In this document: piece by piece, positions 53,672-60,807 of the stretch | Position numbering within the stretch: the stretch's first letter is position 1 | How the letters are laid out: the number at the start of each line of letters is the position of its first letter | Source of the DNA: JBBQRS01 sp038214535 | Lineage (GTDB): Bacteria > Chloroflexota > Anaerolineae > CG2-30-64-16 | Length of the DNA stretch: 64,000 nucleotides | Assembly (NCBI GenBank): GCA_038214535.1 | Contig: JBBQRS010000012.1 | Location: 1 to 64,000, forward strand | Direction of reading: 5' to 3' | Position numbers and translations under genes: made by a program | The notes under the pieces: model-generated | The model's database searches: none | What the model was told of the DNA's origin: nothing | Seen by the model: only the letters and a program-made list of their open reading frames with translations

Positions 53672-54861
53672 GCGGCATTCCTCTGATGCTCACGCCACCC
53701 ACAGAGCCTCTGCATCGCGGTTTCGAGGCTTGCGGCTCAGACAGCGCCCCACACGATGCCTTCGAGGCGCTGCTGGCGCGGATGCGTGACGAGTTCATCC
53801 CCTTCACCGTGCTTTGGGAGATGACCCACACCTGCAACCTGGACTGCATCATGTGCTACAACGTGAAGCAGTCGCAGCCCGAGCTCGCGACCGATGAAGC
53901 GTTGGAGTTGCTCGAACAGATGGCGCAGGCAGGGACGTTACGGCTCATCATGACCGGCGGTGAAATCCTGGCCCGCCGTGACTTCTTCACCATCGCCAAC
54001 CGGGCACGCGCCCTGGGTTTTGCGCTGGACCTGAAAACCAACGGCAGCCTGCTCACGTCCGAATCTGCGGATCGCATGGCCGCGTTGGAACCGGTGCAGG
54101 TGGAAATCAGCCTGCTTGGCGCGACCACGGCGACGTTCGACGCCATCGCGCAAAGCAAGGACACGCTGCGGCGCGTCCTGCGCGGCGTCAAGCTCCTGAA
54201 AGAGCGCAGCGTCCGCGTCAAGCTCAATACCCTGCTGATGGACCTCAATTTCGCCGAGCGTGAGCAGATGTTCGAAATCGCAAGCGAGCTTGGCGTGGAG
54301 TACGAACAGGCCATCAAGATATCCCAGTCTGATGACGGCTCGGACAAGGCCGGCAGCCACCAGATCAGCCGCGCGCAGATCACCGACACGCTGGTCACCT
54401 ACGAAGCGCCGTTTGCGCCGATTCAACTCACGCCCAACCGGCGCACCTGTAAAGTGGGCTTGTCTTCGTGTCTCATCAGTCCCTACGGCATCGTTTACCC
54501 GTGCGTCGAATTGCGCATCCCCGCCGGCGATTTGCGCAAACGCTCGTTCGGTGAGATTTGGGCCGACGCGCCGATTTTTAGCAATTTACGGGCAAACCAC
54601 ACATTCAAGAATCTGCCGGAATGCCAGGTCTGCCCCATCAACACCTATTGCGAGGGGCGCTGCGCCGGCCTGGCATGGAAAGAGCACGGCGATCCTTACG
54701 GCGGTCACATGCTGGCCTGCCGGCACGCGCAAGCGCGCTTCGCCCAACAGAACCCGGATGAAGCCATCCCTGAGACGCCGTTGCAGGCGCGCCTCAAGCG
54801 TGAGCGCGGCGGCGAACAAGAAACCGTCAAACACCAACCGATTATGCTTGTTGACATGTAA
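53668..54861 (+). CDS. radical SAM/SPASM peptide-modifying enzyme
   Basis: A 397-residue enzyme. The radical SAM cluster motif is C56-x3-C60-x2-C63 (CNLDCIMC) and TGGE is at 96-99. The C-terminal SPASM domain has cysteines at 261, 268, 279, 319, 322, 328, 332 and 351, enough for two auxiliary 4Fe-4S clusters, in the typical order 'TCKVGLSSCLISPYGIVYPC...FGEIW...CQVCPINTYCEGRC'. SPASM enzymes next to PqqD-type proteins make C-C, C-O or thioether cross-links in peptides. The unusual N-terminus (about 45 residues before the cluster strand) has no recognisable motif. Located between the two peptide genes and only 45 bases before the second. The chemistry is not predictable from sequence; the single Cys at residue 61 of the peptides would allow a thioether, and two Trp offer carbon-linked options. 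Confidence 0.9.
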   Translation: MSGIPLMLTPPTEPLHRGFEACGSDSAPHDAFEALLARMRDEFIPFTVLWEMTHTCNLDCIMCYNVKQSQPELATDEALELLEQMAQAGTLRLIMTGGEILARRDFFTIANRARALGFALDLKTNGSLLTSESADRMAALEPVQVEISLLGATTATFDAIAQSKDTLRRVLRGVKLLKERSVRVKLNTLLMDLNFAEREQMFEIASELGVEYEQAIKISQSDDGSDKAGSHQISRAQITDTLVTYEAPFAPIQLTPNRRTCKVGLSSCLISPYGIVYPCVELRIPAGDLRKRSFGEIWADAPIFSNLRANHTFKNLPECQVCPINTYCEGRCAGLAWKEHGDPYGGHMLACRHAQARFAQQNPDEAIPETPLQARLKRERGGEQETVKHQPIMLVDM

Positions 54862-54906
54862 TTTGGTTGTTATGTAAACGTTATAGAGAAGCGAAGGAGT
54901 CGTCTC

Positions 54907-55095
54907 ATGGACACAAAACCATATCCGCAAAATGTCGTAACCAAACGAACGTGGGAAGAACCCGCGATCATCCTGGAACGCCCGCTCGAGGTCGTCGCGC
55001 AAGACGGGCCGACCGACGACAACTGGGTCGCGCCCAGCCCGTGGCGTTTGCCCGGCCCCCTCGCCGCATCCGGTGGCGCCGGTTTCTGCCAATAA
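54907..55095 (+). CDS. putative RiPP precursor peptide 2
   Basis: A 62-residue peptide with AAGGAG (54894-54899) seven bases before its ATG. The N-terminal 15 residues (MDTKPYPQNVVTKRT) differ from copy 1, yet residues 16-62 are identical to it although 18 of 47 codons are changed synonymously. The copies are therefore old, not a recent duplication, and the shared part is tightly constrained, including the presumed leader. It is the last gene of the pqqD-like/radical SAM unit and directly precedes a terminator at 55124. Cys61-Gln62 form the C-terminus; there are Trp at 16, 40 and 46. No Ser/Thr/Cys-rich lanthipeptide pattern and no lasso-cyclase gene are present. Confidence 0.82.
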   Translation: MDTKPYPQNVVTKRTWEEPAIILERPLEVVAQDGPTDDNWVAPSPWRLPGPLAASGGAGFCQ

Positions 55096-55123
55096 TTATC
55101 CGTACACAACCCTATAGGCAAAG

Positions 55124-55158
55124 ATTGCGAGGTCTTGGAACCTCGCAATTTAATTTAC
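55124..55158 (+). terminator. intrinsic terminator after peptide 2
   Basis: A 10-bp perfect stem ATTGCGAGGT (55124-55133) / ACCTCGCAAT (55140-55149), six-base loop, then TTAATTTA. It lies 29 bases past the peptide stop and only 17 bases before the protease start, with no room for a new promoter between them. Confidence 0.85.
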
Positions 55159-55175
55159 ACCCTTTGAGAGGCAGC

Positions 55176-58052
55176 GTGTCGTTAGCAATGAAAAACCACA
55201 AGCGCGCCTGGGGCGTCATCTCGGCTATCCTCCTGGTGTCCATGCTCGTCACACCCGGATATGCCGGCAGCGCCGCGCAGGCTTCCGAACCGATCACACT
55301 CAGCGTCCGAACTCCCGAATATCAACTTGACGCGGCCGGTCTGCGCGTGCCCGGCTATACCACAAATCGTACGCCCGGCGCGCCGGCCCTTCCCGTCTAT
55401 CAAACCATCGTTGAGTTGCCCCCATCGGGCGATTTCCAATTAGTGGTGACCACGCCCGGCGCTCAGGAGATGGCGACCTCTGTCACCATCCCCGCCGCGC
55501 CGTCACCCGATCCATCCGCCGATCATCCTCGCACCGGCTCCGATCCGGATGAGTTGCCCACCGACGCCGCCATGATCGTGCAACCCGACCCCGCGATCTA
55601 CGACGTGGACGCCTTCTATCCGGGCCAGCCGGTCATCGCGGGCGAGGTGCAAATCCAGCGCGGCCGCCGGTTCCTGCCGCTCCAGGTGTTCCCCTTCCAG
55701 TACAACCCGACCACCGGCGCGCTGCGTTATCTGCCTGATATTGGCGTCACCGTGGAAATCACGCCCGCCGACAGCCAGGCAACCAACATTGCTGCACCCG
55801 ATCTGGCACAGGTCAACCCGCCTGCCGTGAACGGCGCCGCGCTGCGCATCTACATCTCGCAGCGTGGGATGCATCGGCTCACGTACAGCGACCTATCCGC
55901 CGCTGGCGTGCCGTTGGCCTCGACCAACGTCTCGGCCTTCGCCATATACTATCTCGGCCAGCCGGTGGACATCCAGGTGCTGGACCGCAACGGCAACAAC
56001 CGGTTCGACGCCGATGACCTGGTCATTTTCTACGCCGAGCCCTATCAGGGCCGCTACATGACCCGCAACGTCTACTGGTTCAGCTATGGCGCGGGCAGCG
56101 GGGCGCGGATGCAAACGCGCGCCCGCACACCCTCGGGCGGGGAACCTGTCGTAACATCCATCACCCAGACCTCCCGCGTCGAGGTGGACAAGGTCTACGT
56201 GAGCGACATTCAGCGCCCGATAGACGAAGACCATTACTATGACAACTCGCTTTACGCCAACGCCGCCTACCCCACCGTAACCCGGACCTATAGCCTGCCT
56301 GTGGACGACCTGGTGACCTCAGGCGCCGCATCGCTGCGCGCCAGCGTCTACGGGGGTAAAGTGCAGGGCGCCGCCACCGACCAATCCATGGCGATCCGTG
56401 TCAACGGGAACAACGCCGGAACGTACAAGTGGAAAGGCAAAACGGGATATACCGCCTCGACGGGCGTCTCCGGCGCGTGGCTCACCGATGGCGTCACCCA
56501 GGTTACGCTGGAAGCCGCGTTGAGCCAACTACCGGCGCTATCGTACTACTGGATTTACCCCGATTGGGTCGAACTGACCTATACCGCCACCGCCGACGCC
56601 GAAGCCGATCGCATCTACATCGAAGCCGCGCCCGCGGGGGCTAATAAAGTCGTAGTGACAGGTTTCTCGTCGCCTGACGTACACGTGTACGATGTGCGCA
56701 ACCCGCGCCAACCCGTCCAACTGACGACAGTGCAATCTCAGCCTGCGGGTGGAAGCAACACCATCCACTTCTGGGACGCCGATCTACCGAACCCGAGTTA
56801 CTATCTGGCAACCGAAGCCGCACTGCTCGCGCCCGCCGAGATCCAGGCCGATACGCCATCCAGTTGGCAGTCGCCTTCCCGCAACGCGTCTTACATCGCC
56901 ATCGTCCACAGCGACCTGTGGAACGCCGTCCAACCGCTACTCGACTTCCGGCAGGCCGAAGGGCTCGCCGTCGCCAAAGTCAACATCCAGGACGTTTACG
57001 ACGAATTCAGCTACGGACTGGTTGACCCCGAGGCCATCCGCGCATTTCTGACTTACGCCTATCAAAACTGGCGCAGCGACGGCAGCCCCCCCGAATACGT
57101 CATGCTTGTCGGCGATGGGCATCACGATTTCAAGAACGCCGAAAACTCGACGCTCAAGAATCTGATCCCGCCCTACCTCGTGGACATAGACCCGTGGATC
57201 GGCGAAACCGCGGCGGACAATCGTTTCGTCAGCGTGGACAGCCCCACAGACTTCCTGCCCGAAATGCACATCGGTCGGGTCTCCGCGCAGGATGCAGCAG
57301 GCGTCAACGCCTTCGTCAACAAGGTACTGGCCTACGAAGGCGCGCCCGGCGGGGCGTGGCAAAGCAACGTCGCCTTCATCGCAGACGACTGCAATAACGC
57401 GGTGGGCGACTTTAACGCCATCAGCGAACTGATCCGTAAGAACTGGTTGCCCGCGCAATACAACGCATCCAGGACTTACTATCGCGTGCCGACGGCGGGC
57501 GACAACTGCCCCAATGCGAACTACACCGACCCGGCGGCGATGAAGAACGCCATCAAGACCGTCTACAACGGCCAGAATCTCATGTTACAGTGGTTCGGGC
57601 ACGGCTCGCGCTTCCGCTGGGGCTATTCTTCCAGCCTCTTCAATTACGAAGATATCCCGGCGTTGGCCCCGAACACCGTTTGGCCCGTAGTGATGCACTA
57701 CACGTGCTACACCGGTTACTTCCACAACGTCTATCAGAATCTGCAATCGCTGGCCGAAACGGAGTTGACCACCGCAAACCGGGGTTCCGTCGCCAGCTAC
57801 GCCGCCACCGGTCAACACCTGGGCGTGGACGAACTGGTGATGAACGAGGGCGTCAACAAGGCCCTGTTTTATGATCGCCTGCCGCGGATCGGTCAGGTCA
57901 TAGACTCGGCCCGCTACTTCTACTTCGCAAACTCGCCGGTCTACCTCGACCTGATTGACTCTTCGGTTCTGTTCGGCGACCCGGCGCTCAAGGTCAAGTT
58001 GCCGGCGGCCATGGTCAACGTCAGCACGTACTTGCCAATGATCTCGCGGTAA
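55176..58052 (+). CDS. secreted C25-family (gingipain-type) cysteine protease
   Basis: A 958-residue exported protein. GTG 55176 follows GAGAGG at four bases; ATG 55188 is an alternative giving four residues fewer. A signal peptide covers about 1-36 ('AWGVISAILLVSMLVTPGYAGSA'). The first roughly 550 residues are beta-rich modules, then the peptidase domain begins at 'SYIAIVHSDLWNAVQPLLDFRQAEGLAVAKVNIQDVYDEFSYG' with 'YVMLVGDGHHDF', the catalytic His809 in WFGHGSRFRWG and Cys844 in HYTCYTGYFHN, followed by 'LFGDPALKVK'. This is the caspase-like fold of clan CD. The C-terminus 'VNVSTYLPMISR' resembles a short tail seen on many Chloroflexota secreted proteins. Placed right behind peptide 2, it may cut the exported peptide's leader or degrade targets; inference. 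Confidence 0.85.
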   Translation: MSLAMKNHKRAWGVISAILLVSMLVTPGYAGSAAQASEPITLSVRTPEYQLDAAGLRVPGYTTNRTPGAPALPVYQTIVELPPSGDFQLVVTTPGAQEMATSVTIPAAPSPDPSADHPRTGSDPDELPTDAAMIVQPDPAIYDVDAFYPGQPVIAGEVQIQRGRRFLPLQVFPFQYNPTTGALRYLPDIGVTVEITPADSQATNIAAPDLAQVNPPAVNGAALRIYISQRGMHRLTYSDLSAAGVPLASTNVSAFAIYYLGQPVDIQVLDRNGNNRFDADDLVIFYAEPYQGRYMTRNVYWFSYGAGSGARMQTRARTPSGGEPVVTSITQTSRVEVDKVYVSDIQRPIDEDHYYDNSLYANAAYPTVTRTYSLPVDDLVTSGAASLRASVYGGKVQGAATDQSMAIRVNGNNAGTYKWKGKTGYTASTGVSGAWLTDGVTQVTLEAALSQLPALSYYWIYPDWVELTYTATADAEADRIYIEAAPAGANKVVVTGFSSPDVHVYDVRNPRQPVQLTTVQSQPAGGSNTIHFWDADLPNPSYYLATEAALLAPAEIQADTPSSWQSPSRNASYIAIVHSDLWNAVQPLLDFRQAEGLAVAKVNIQDVYDEFSYGLVDPEAIRAFLTYAYQNWRSDGSPPEYVMLVGDGHHDFKNAENSTLKNLIPPYLVDIDPWIGETAADNRFVSVDSPTDFLPEMHIGRVSAQDAAGVNAFVNKVLAYEGAPGGAWQSNVAFIADDCNNAVGDFNAISELIRKNWLPAQYNASRTYYRVPTAGDNCPNANYTDPAAMKNAIKTVYNGQNLMLQWFGHGSRFRWGYSSSLFNYEDIPALAPNTVWPVVMHYTCYTGYFHNVYQNLQSLAETELTTANRGSVASYAATGQHLGVDELVMNEGVNKALFYDRLPRIGQVIDSARYFYFANSPVYLDLIDSSVLFGDPALKVKLPAAMVNVSTYLPMISR

Positions 58053-58094
58053 GTTGGCGCTCCGACTATCCCTGTAGCACAAACGCGATTAGAA

Positions 58095-58130
58095 TAGGGA
58101 TGCAGCATCGGCTGCGTCCCTATTTTTTTT
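58095..58130 (+). terminator. intrinsic terminator after the protease gene
   Basis: TAGGGATGCAGC (58095-58106) pairs with GCTGCGTCCCTA (58111-58122), one T-G pair, four-base loop, followed by eight T (58123-58130). The binding site of the next gene begins at the next base. Confidence 0.95.
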
Positions 58131-58141
58131 GGAAAGCGCCA

Positions 58142-59293
58142 ATGGCCGCTAACTCAGTATTCGATCCCTTTGAGCTTTCAACGCGAGGCTCTCTTCCACC
58201 GAAGTGGGTGGACTGGCTGGGCCACACGCTGCGCGCGGAGGGCGCGCCGCCTGCGCCCGATCACCACCTCCTCGCCGAATGGCGCGCCGTGCTGCCCGCA
58301 CTGGACGTTCACGCCATCACGCCGCTGCTCTACCTGCGCCTGCGCGACGCCCGCCTCCTGCAAGCCTTGCCGCCGGAATTTCGCGATGCGCTCTACGTCA
58401 CATTTCAAGACAACGCCTTGCGCTCCCTCGTCTTCGAACACGAACTTGAATCCATCATTGCGACCTTCGCGCGTGAGGGCATCCCCCTGATCTTGCTCAA
58501 GGGGCTTGCCACCGGGCGGCTGGTCTACGGCAGTCCCGCCGAACGCCCCATCGGAGACCTCGATCTGCTGGTTCCTTTCGACGATATGGCGCGGGCGCGC
58601 CGCACCCTGCGCCAAGCCGGCTACGAGAGCATCGGCTGGGCCGGGCTGGATCGTGTGGCGCGCTGGCAACACGCCTTCCGCTCGGAGATGCCCATGCTCT
58701 GCACCCGGCCCGACCGCTACGGCCTGGTCACCGAGTTGCACTGGTCGCTATTAGAGATTCCCTACTACATCCAGTGCATCCCTATGGCGGATGTTTGGGC
58801 TGCCGCCGCGCCGGTATCCGGCCACCCCGGCGTCAGCGTCCCCGACCCGGCCACCCTGCTGATCCACAGCGCCGCGCACCTGGCGCTACATCACAGCCGC
58901 GAGCTGCGCCTGATCTGGTTGCTCGATCTCGACCGGCTCGCCCGCTGGCAGGCAATGGATTGGGCCGGGGTGATCGCATGGACGGAAACCTGGGGCCTCG
59001 GCAGGGCCGTCCACACGGCTCTGAGCGTCTCACAGCGCTGGCTTGGCACGCCCGTCCCGCCAGACGCCCTTGCGCAACTCTCGCGGCTCACACATAGCGC
59101 CGCGGGCGATGCCACCTGGGGACTGGGCGATGAACAGGCCGGCCGCTCGCGCCGTCGCGCCGTCGTCAGTTGGCAATTGCTGAATGGGCGCGACCGCCTG
59201 CGTTACGCTGCCTGGCTGGGGTTTCGCTTGCTCCTGCGCCCCTTCGAGCTTGCCGGCCGCCCGGACAAACGCGCGAACATGGAGGTTCACTGA
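58142..59293 (+). CDS. nucleotidyltransferase-fold protein (NTP_transf_5-like)
   Basis: A 383-residue protein. ATG 58142, after GGAAAG, is the true start; an ATG at 58100 lies inside the terminator stem and is rejected. The N-terminal 100 residues are helical. The nucleotidyltransferase motif is 'IPLILLKGLATGRLVYGSPAERPIGDLDLLVPFDDMARA' with K120-G and the G-D-L-D-L-L aspartates (138-143), followed by 'LVTELHWSLLE' for the third acidic residue. This matches the uncharacterised nucleotidyltransferase family often found in RiPP loci next to HprK-like kinases, including lasso-peptide loci. It could transfer a nucleotide to a peptide or partner protein. The kinase gene starts one base after its stop. 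Confidence 0.82.
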   Translation: MAANSVFDPFELSTRGSLPPKWVDWLGHTLRAEGAPPAPDHHLLAEWRAVLPALDVHAITPLLYLRLRDARLLQALPPEFRDALYVTFQDNALRSLVFEHELESIIATFAREGIPLILLKGLATGRLVYGSPAERPIGDLDLLVPFDDMARARRTLRQAGYESIGWAGLDRVARWQHAFRSEMPMLCTRPDRYGLVTELHWSLLEIPYYIQCIPMADVWAAAAPVSGHPGVSVPDPATLLIHSAAHLALHHSRELRLIWLLDLDRLARWQAMDWAGVIAWTETWGLGRAVHTALSVSQRWLGTPVPPDALAQLSRLTHSAAGDATWGLGDEQAGRSRRRAVVSWQLLNGRDRLRYAAWLGFRLLLRPFELAGRPDKRANMEVH

Positions 59294-59294
59294 A

Positions 59295-60137
59295 ATGGCT
59301 GACGCGCTCACGCTCGACATCAGCGGTCTGAAGATCTCCGTCGGCATCCCCCATCCCGATTGGCGCCCCGGCTTGGCCGAACGCTATGCCGCCTTCCTGA
59401 GCGACGACTCGCCGCGCTGGCGCGTGGATTTGCGCCACGACCCGGCGCTCACAGACACCGAGCATCCCTGGCTGCGCCACCACGGCGCGCTTTCGGTCTT
59501 CCGGGTTAACGCCTACGCCGGCTGGATAGATATGGCGCGCCGCGCCGGATCGGTCGCCACGCCTTCCCACGCGCGGGCCGTCTCCGCCCTCGAACGCACG
59601 TTGGCCTACGTCTGTATGCAGGCCCTGCCGCGTGAATACGATGCGCTCCTGCTCCACAGCGTCGGCGTTGAGGTGGGCGGACAAGGTCACGTTTTCTTTG
59701 GGCCGTCCGGCGCGGGCAAAACCATGATTGCGCGTTTGAGCGCAGGCTTCGGGCGTATCCTCAGCGATGAAAGCATCATCCTCCGTGACACCGGCGACGG
59801 CATCGCCCTCGACAGCACCCCCTTCTGGGGCCTCAGCACGCCCCCGGAGATGGTGCATCGGGTGCGCCGCACGCTACCCCTCACGGCGCTCTACACGCTC
59901 GTCCACGCCCCCACCTTCGAATTGGAACGTCTGCGCCCGTGGGAGGCCGTCTCGACTTTGCTGAACACCGAGAAGGTCGCCGTAGAGCGCGTCGAAAGCG
60001 CCACAGTCTGGCTCTCCATCGTCGAGCGCATCCTGGCGCGCGTGCCGGTCTACCGGCTCAGTTTTCCGCCAACGGCCGATCTCTGGCCGTTCCTCAAATC
60101 CGCGCTCCCTGAACGTGCGTCGCCGCCGGCCGCCTGA
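59295..60137 (+). CDS. HPr kinase-like protein (HprK-related)
   Basis: A 280-residue P-loop kinase-like protein. ATG 59295, with GGAGG at 59281-59285, lies one base after the previous stop. 'LLLHSVGVEVGGQGHVFFGPSGAGKTMIARL' contains Walker A GPSGAGKT (136-143), preceded by the strand typical of the HprK fold, and 'ILSDESIILRD' (155 on) corresponds to the catalytic Asp region. The N-terminal 115 residues replace the usual HPr-sensor domain. HprK-like enzymes without an HPr substrate occur in RiPP loci; in the paeninodin lasso system one phosphorylates the precursor's terminal Ser. Here the peptide ends in Gln, but Ser/Thr residues (Thr36 and Ser55, among others) are available. Function inferred from context. 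Confidence 0.83.
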   Translation: MADALTLDISGLKISVGIPHPDWRPGLAERYAAFLSDDSPRWRVDLRHDPALTDTEHPWLRHHGALSVFRVNAYAGWIDMARRAGSVATPSHARAVSALERTLAYVCMQALPREYDALLLHSVGVEVGGQGHVFFGPSGAGKTMIARLSAGFGRILSDESIILRDTGDGIALDSTPFWGLSTPPEMVHRVRRTLPLTALYTLVHAPTFELERLRPWEAVSTLLNTEKVAVERVESATVWLSIVERILARVPVYRLSFPPTADLWPFLKSALPERASPPAA

Positions 60138-60140
60138 ACG

Positions 60141-60605
60141 ATGCCCACGTCTTCCATCCCGCAGCACCGCGAGGCCGCGGCCTGGGTCCCCCTCCTGCTG
60201 GAGATCCTCAACCAGAAGGGGCGCTGCCGCTGGCCCTTACGCGGCCAGAGTATGCTGCCCACCCTGCCCTCCGACTGCGAGATTGACGTCGCGCCGCTGC
60301 CGTTCGACGTGCCGCTCGGTTCGCTGATCGTCTTCGCCAACGGCGACGCGCTGGTCGCCCATCGGCTGGTGCGGCGCGCCGGCGCCAAATGGATCGCGCA
60401 GGGCGACCACCGTCGCAGTCCCGACAGAGGGCTTGATCCCGCCCAGGTATTGGGCATCGTGCGCGCAGCCTACCTTCCGAACGGGGAACAATGCTGGCCG
60501 CCGGCCTTGTCCGGCGCGCTGGCGTGGTATTGGATTGCGCGCTATCATATGTATCGAGCGGCGCGCTTCGCCATTCGCGCGATGTACGGTCGTCCCAGAG
60601 GATAG
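60141..60605 (+). CDS. S24/S26-type (signal peptidase-like) peptidase, soluble
   Basis: A 154-residue protein starting three bases after the kinase stop. 'RWPLRGQSMLPTLPSDCEIDVAP' has the nucleophile Ser37 in G-x-SM-x-P, 'LGSLIVFANGDALVAHRLVRR' contains His74, and 'WIAQGDHRRSPDRGLDPAQVLGIVRAAY' is the last conserved strand of the signal peptidase I fold. The base is therefore probably His, as in the SipW/ER type of the family, instead of Lys. The usual N-terminal membrane helix is lacking; the only hydrophobic stretch (about 122-135) is short and C-terminal. Genes like this accompany several RiPP systems, where they may remove leaders. It ends the locus and the transcript. Confidence 0.8.
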   Translation: MPTSSIPQHREAAAWVPLLLEILNQKGRCRWPLRGQSMLPTLPSDCEIDVAPLPFDVPLGSLIVFANGDALVAHRLVRRAGAKWIAQGDHRRSPDRGLDPAQVLGIVRAAYLPNGEQCWPPALSGALAWYWIARYHMYRAARFAIRAMYGRPRG

Positions 60606-60706
60606 CTCGTGTGTAGATGGGGATTGGGAACCATAACCAGGAACCACAAGGCCGATTGCGGCGTCAAATCGAGTAAGAGCGGGTATGCCCACCCGTTAAA
60701 ATTTAG

Positions 60707-60754
60707 AATCTATCCGCAGATTCCGTAGTCTAGCCCCTTGTGGGCGTTCGCGAC
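60707..60754 (+). repeat. half copy of the dispersed palindromic repeat
   Basis: AATCTATCC (60707-60715) and CCGTAGTCTAGCCCCTTG followed by TGGGCGTTCGCGAC (to 60754) match the left arm and centre of the 46875-46957 element. The right arm is lost or decayed. The remaining part of 60606-60807 shows no gene; AAGGAGGG at 60795-60802 belongs to the next gene. Confidence 0.72.
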
Positions 60755-60807
60755 GTGCGCGGATATGATTGTTAGCGTCACAGGGTTGTTCATGAAGGAG
60801 GGTTGCA

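Noticed and set aside
52863..55095. Lasso peptide locus
   Set aside because: The PqqD-type, HprK-like and nucleotidyltransferase genes would fit, but no transglutaminase-like B2 or asparagine-synthetase-like C gene is present, and a SPASM radical SAM enzyme is.
51088..55158. CRISPR array or tandem repeats around the twin peptides
   Set aside because: The only repeats are the two protein-coding copies 2 kb apart; there are no regularly spaced direct repeats here or elsewhere in the window.
54867..55175. N-terminal extension of the protease frame
   Set aside because: It would read through peptide gene 2 and its terminator in another frame, and would bury the signal peptide over 100 residues inside the protein.
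58100..58141. Upstream ATG for the nucleotidyltransferase gene
   Set aside because: The ATG at 58100 lies within the stem of the terminator 58095-58130 and has no binding site; ATG 58142 follows GGAAAG.
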